Shown here one piece after another: positions 62,877 through 64,000 of a DNA stretch of 64,000 bases (the first letter of the stretch is position 1; the number at the start of each line of letters is the position of its first letter). The notes under the pieces are model-generated. The model ran no database searches. It saw only the letters and a program-made list of their open reading frames with translations, and was not told the DNA's origin. This stretch comes from Streptomyces fragilis (lineage in GTDB: Bacteria; Actinomycetota; Actinomycetes; Streptomycetales; Streptomycetaceae), in assembly GCF_003112515.1 (NCBI RefSeq), contig NZ_BEVZ01000012.1, positions 1 to 64,000 of the forward strand, in the 5' to 3' direction. The position numbers and the translations under genes are program-made.

Positions 62877-63821
62877 ATGATGGTCCCCGCGGCACTGTTG
62901 CTGCTCGGCGCACTGACCGCCGTCGTCGCTCCCCGTCTTCTGGCGCGGGCCGATGTGGACCGGGAGCCCGTGGTCGCTCTCTGGGTCTGGCAGTGCGTCG
63001 TCGCGGCCGTGCTGCTGTGCTTCGCGCTGTCGATGACGCTCAGCGCCGCCGCGGCCTGGCAGGCGGTGCGCGGCCGGGTCTTCGCGCCTGCTCCCAGCGA
63101 CGTGGTCGACGTGTACGTCCCCGGCGGCGTCGCGGGGCCGTGGGCCGCGGCGACCGCGGTGGCGCTGGCCGCCGGGGCGCTGTGGACGGGGGCCATGCTG
63201 GCCCGCGAGGTGGTGCGGGCCCGCTCCCGTCTCCGCCGGGAGCGGGCCGCGCTGCTGGAGCGGGCGCCCGCGCTGCCCGGCGAGGCCGCTGCGGGCGAGG
63301 GGCTGGTGGTGCTGGAGGGCGACCGGCCGGACGCCTGGTGGCTGCCCGGCCCGACGCCTCGCCTGGTGATCACGACGGCCGCCCTGCGCCGCCTGGGCGA
63401 GCGGGAGGTGGACGCGGTGCTCGCCCACGAGCAGGGGCACGCGCGGGCGCGTCACGACTGGCTGCTGCACTGTTCCTCGGCCCTGGCCGAGGGCTTTCCG
63501 CGGGTGCCGGTGTTCTCCGCGTTCCGGGACGAGATCCACCGGCTGGTGGAGCTGGCCGCCGACGACTCGGCCTCCCGCCGGCACGGGCGTCTGGCCGTGG
63601 CCCTGGCCCTGGTGGGCCTCAACGAGGACCGTGGCGTCTTCGGCCCCACGCCCTCCGCCGGGCAGGACGACGTCCCTCGCCGCGTCCACCGTCTGATCAC
63701 CCCGCCGCGCCGGCTGAGCCCGGTGCGCCGCCTCGGCCTGACCGCCGCGGGCGCGCTGGTCCCGGCGGTCCCGCTGCTGATCGCCTTCGCGCCGGGGCTG
63801 GGCGTGCTGCACCTCGGCTGA
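62877..63821 (+). CDS. M56-family (BlaR1-like) membrane metallopeptidase
   Basis: 314 residues. Three helices near 1-20, 33-60 and 90-110 precede a zinc peptidase domain with HEQGH (His184, Glu185, His188) and a third ligand near Glu225 in RLVELAADDSASRRH. A final helix is LTAAGALVPAVPLLIAFAPG. This is the BlaR1/MecR1 fold without a penicillin-binding sensor. In actinomycetes members are normally next to a BlaI repressor gene; none is inside the window upstream. Confidence 0.85.
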   Translation: MMVPAALLLLGALTAVVAPRLLARADVDREPVVALWVWQCVVAAVLLCFALSMTLSAAAAWQAVRGRVFAPAPSDVVDVYVPGGVAGPWAAATAVALAAGALWTGAMLAREVVRARSRLRRERAALLERAPALPGEAAAGEGLVVLEGDRPDAWWLPGPTPRLVITTAALRRLGEREVDAVLAHEQGHARARHDWLLHCSSALAEGFPRVPVFSAFRDEIHRLVELAADDSASRRHGRLAVALALVGLNEDRGVFGPTPSAGQDDVPRRVHRLITPPRRLSPVRRLGLTAAGALVPAVPLLIAFAPGLGVLHLG

Positions 63822-63922
63822 CCGCCGGACGGCCCAACCGCCCCCGCCCTTCGCGGGTCATCGGGGACAGGAGGGCCCGAAAGGGGGGTTTCAGCGAGCC
63901 GGGCCGGGTCAGTATCGGCCCC

Positions 63923-64000
63923 ATGCGCTTCTCCCCGCATGCCTCGCCCCCCACCGCACCTCCTCCCGGACCGCCGTCGCGGCTGCACGACACGGCTCTG
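63923..64000 (+). CDS. start of an unidentified protein, cut by the window end
   Basis: The frame from ATG 63923 is open for 26 codons to the end (begins MRFSPHASPPTAPPPGPP). The beginning is Pro-rich and disordered. Whether this is the true start and what family it belongs to cannot be decided. It lies 101 bp after the M56 gene. Confidence 0.35.
   Translation, partial: MRFSPHASPPTAPPPGPPSRLHDTAL

Overview
The window looks like a stretch of a Streptomyces chromosome. The DNA is very GC-rich and third codon positions are almost all G or C, GTG and TTG starts are common, and the gene content is typical of the genus: a mycothiol-dependent isomerase-like protein, an F420/deazaflavin-type nitroreductase, an Lnt-type lipoprotein acyltransferase, an anti-sigma-type ATPase, many one-gene regulators, and families I know mainly from actinomycetes (DUF6262, DUF6421, DUF6643, DUF5134, DUF6986). 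No rRNA, tRNA or CRISPR was seen.

Region 1 (1 to about 12.7 kb) is an accessory, partly decayed region. It opens with an N-terminally truncated tyrosine recombinase and its coiled-coil partner. These abut an MmyB-type regulator whose 3' end is scrambled, followed by a co-directional redox cassette (aldo/keto reductase, zinc alcohol dehydrogenase, second aldo/keto reductase, exported flavodoxin). Then come a Tn3 transposase tail, a truncated ATP-dependent DNA ligase, a small membrane protein with a membrane-anchored Mrr-like nuclease, a PLP dehydratase, a methyltransferase, an SDR, and a PD-(D/E)XK-like protein. A 25-bp direct repeat at 12685-12764 lies where this region gives way to conserved chromosome.

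Region 2 (12.9 to 24.9 kb): an MHS-type MFS transporter converges on a GAF/PucR-type regulator and a 3-hydroxybutyrate dehydrogenase, suggesting uptake and use of a short hydroxy acid. A Nudix hydrolase and Lnt follow, then a racemase-like protein divergent from an HpnB-like glycosyltransferase, a Pro/Gln/Tyr-rich protein, a MOSC protein and a membrane protein.

Region 3 (25.0 to 35.4 kb): a beta-helix/AAA+ fusion protein converges (3' ends overlapping) on a large membrane hydrolase. Next are a DeoR regulator, a Cds1-like cysteine desulfhydrase, an unknown small protein, a HATPase_c-type ATPase, a PQQ-propeller remnant and a ROK repressor.

Region 4 (35.5 to 49.5 kb): an RlmG-like methyltransferase, an aldolase/SIS sugar-phosphate operon, a mycothiol enzyme, a TetR/deazaflavin reductase pair with an operator array, a geranylgeranyl-reductase-like flavoprotein, an M20 peptidase, a P-loop kinase-Nudix fusion, a ROK kinase divergent from a LacI regulator, and a DUF6986 aldolase-like protein with an IclR-type operator.

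Region 5 (49.6 to 64 kb): electron-transfer flavoprotein etfBA, a thioredoxin/flavin reductase pair, a PlsC acyltransferase, a four-gene operon (DUF6421, SDR, threonine-aldolase-like, transglutaminase-like), a GDPD, a GNAT protein, a leaderless VOC protein, a FUSC exporter translationally coupled to a MarR regulator behind a 26-bp palindrome, a DUF5134 protein and an M56 peptidase. The window ends inside a new gene.

The best candidates for an undescribed system are the DUF6421 operon, the beta-helix/AAA+ fusion, and the membrane-anchored Mrr-like nuclease pair. All functional statements come from reading the sequence and recalling families; no database search was run.
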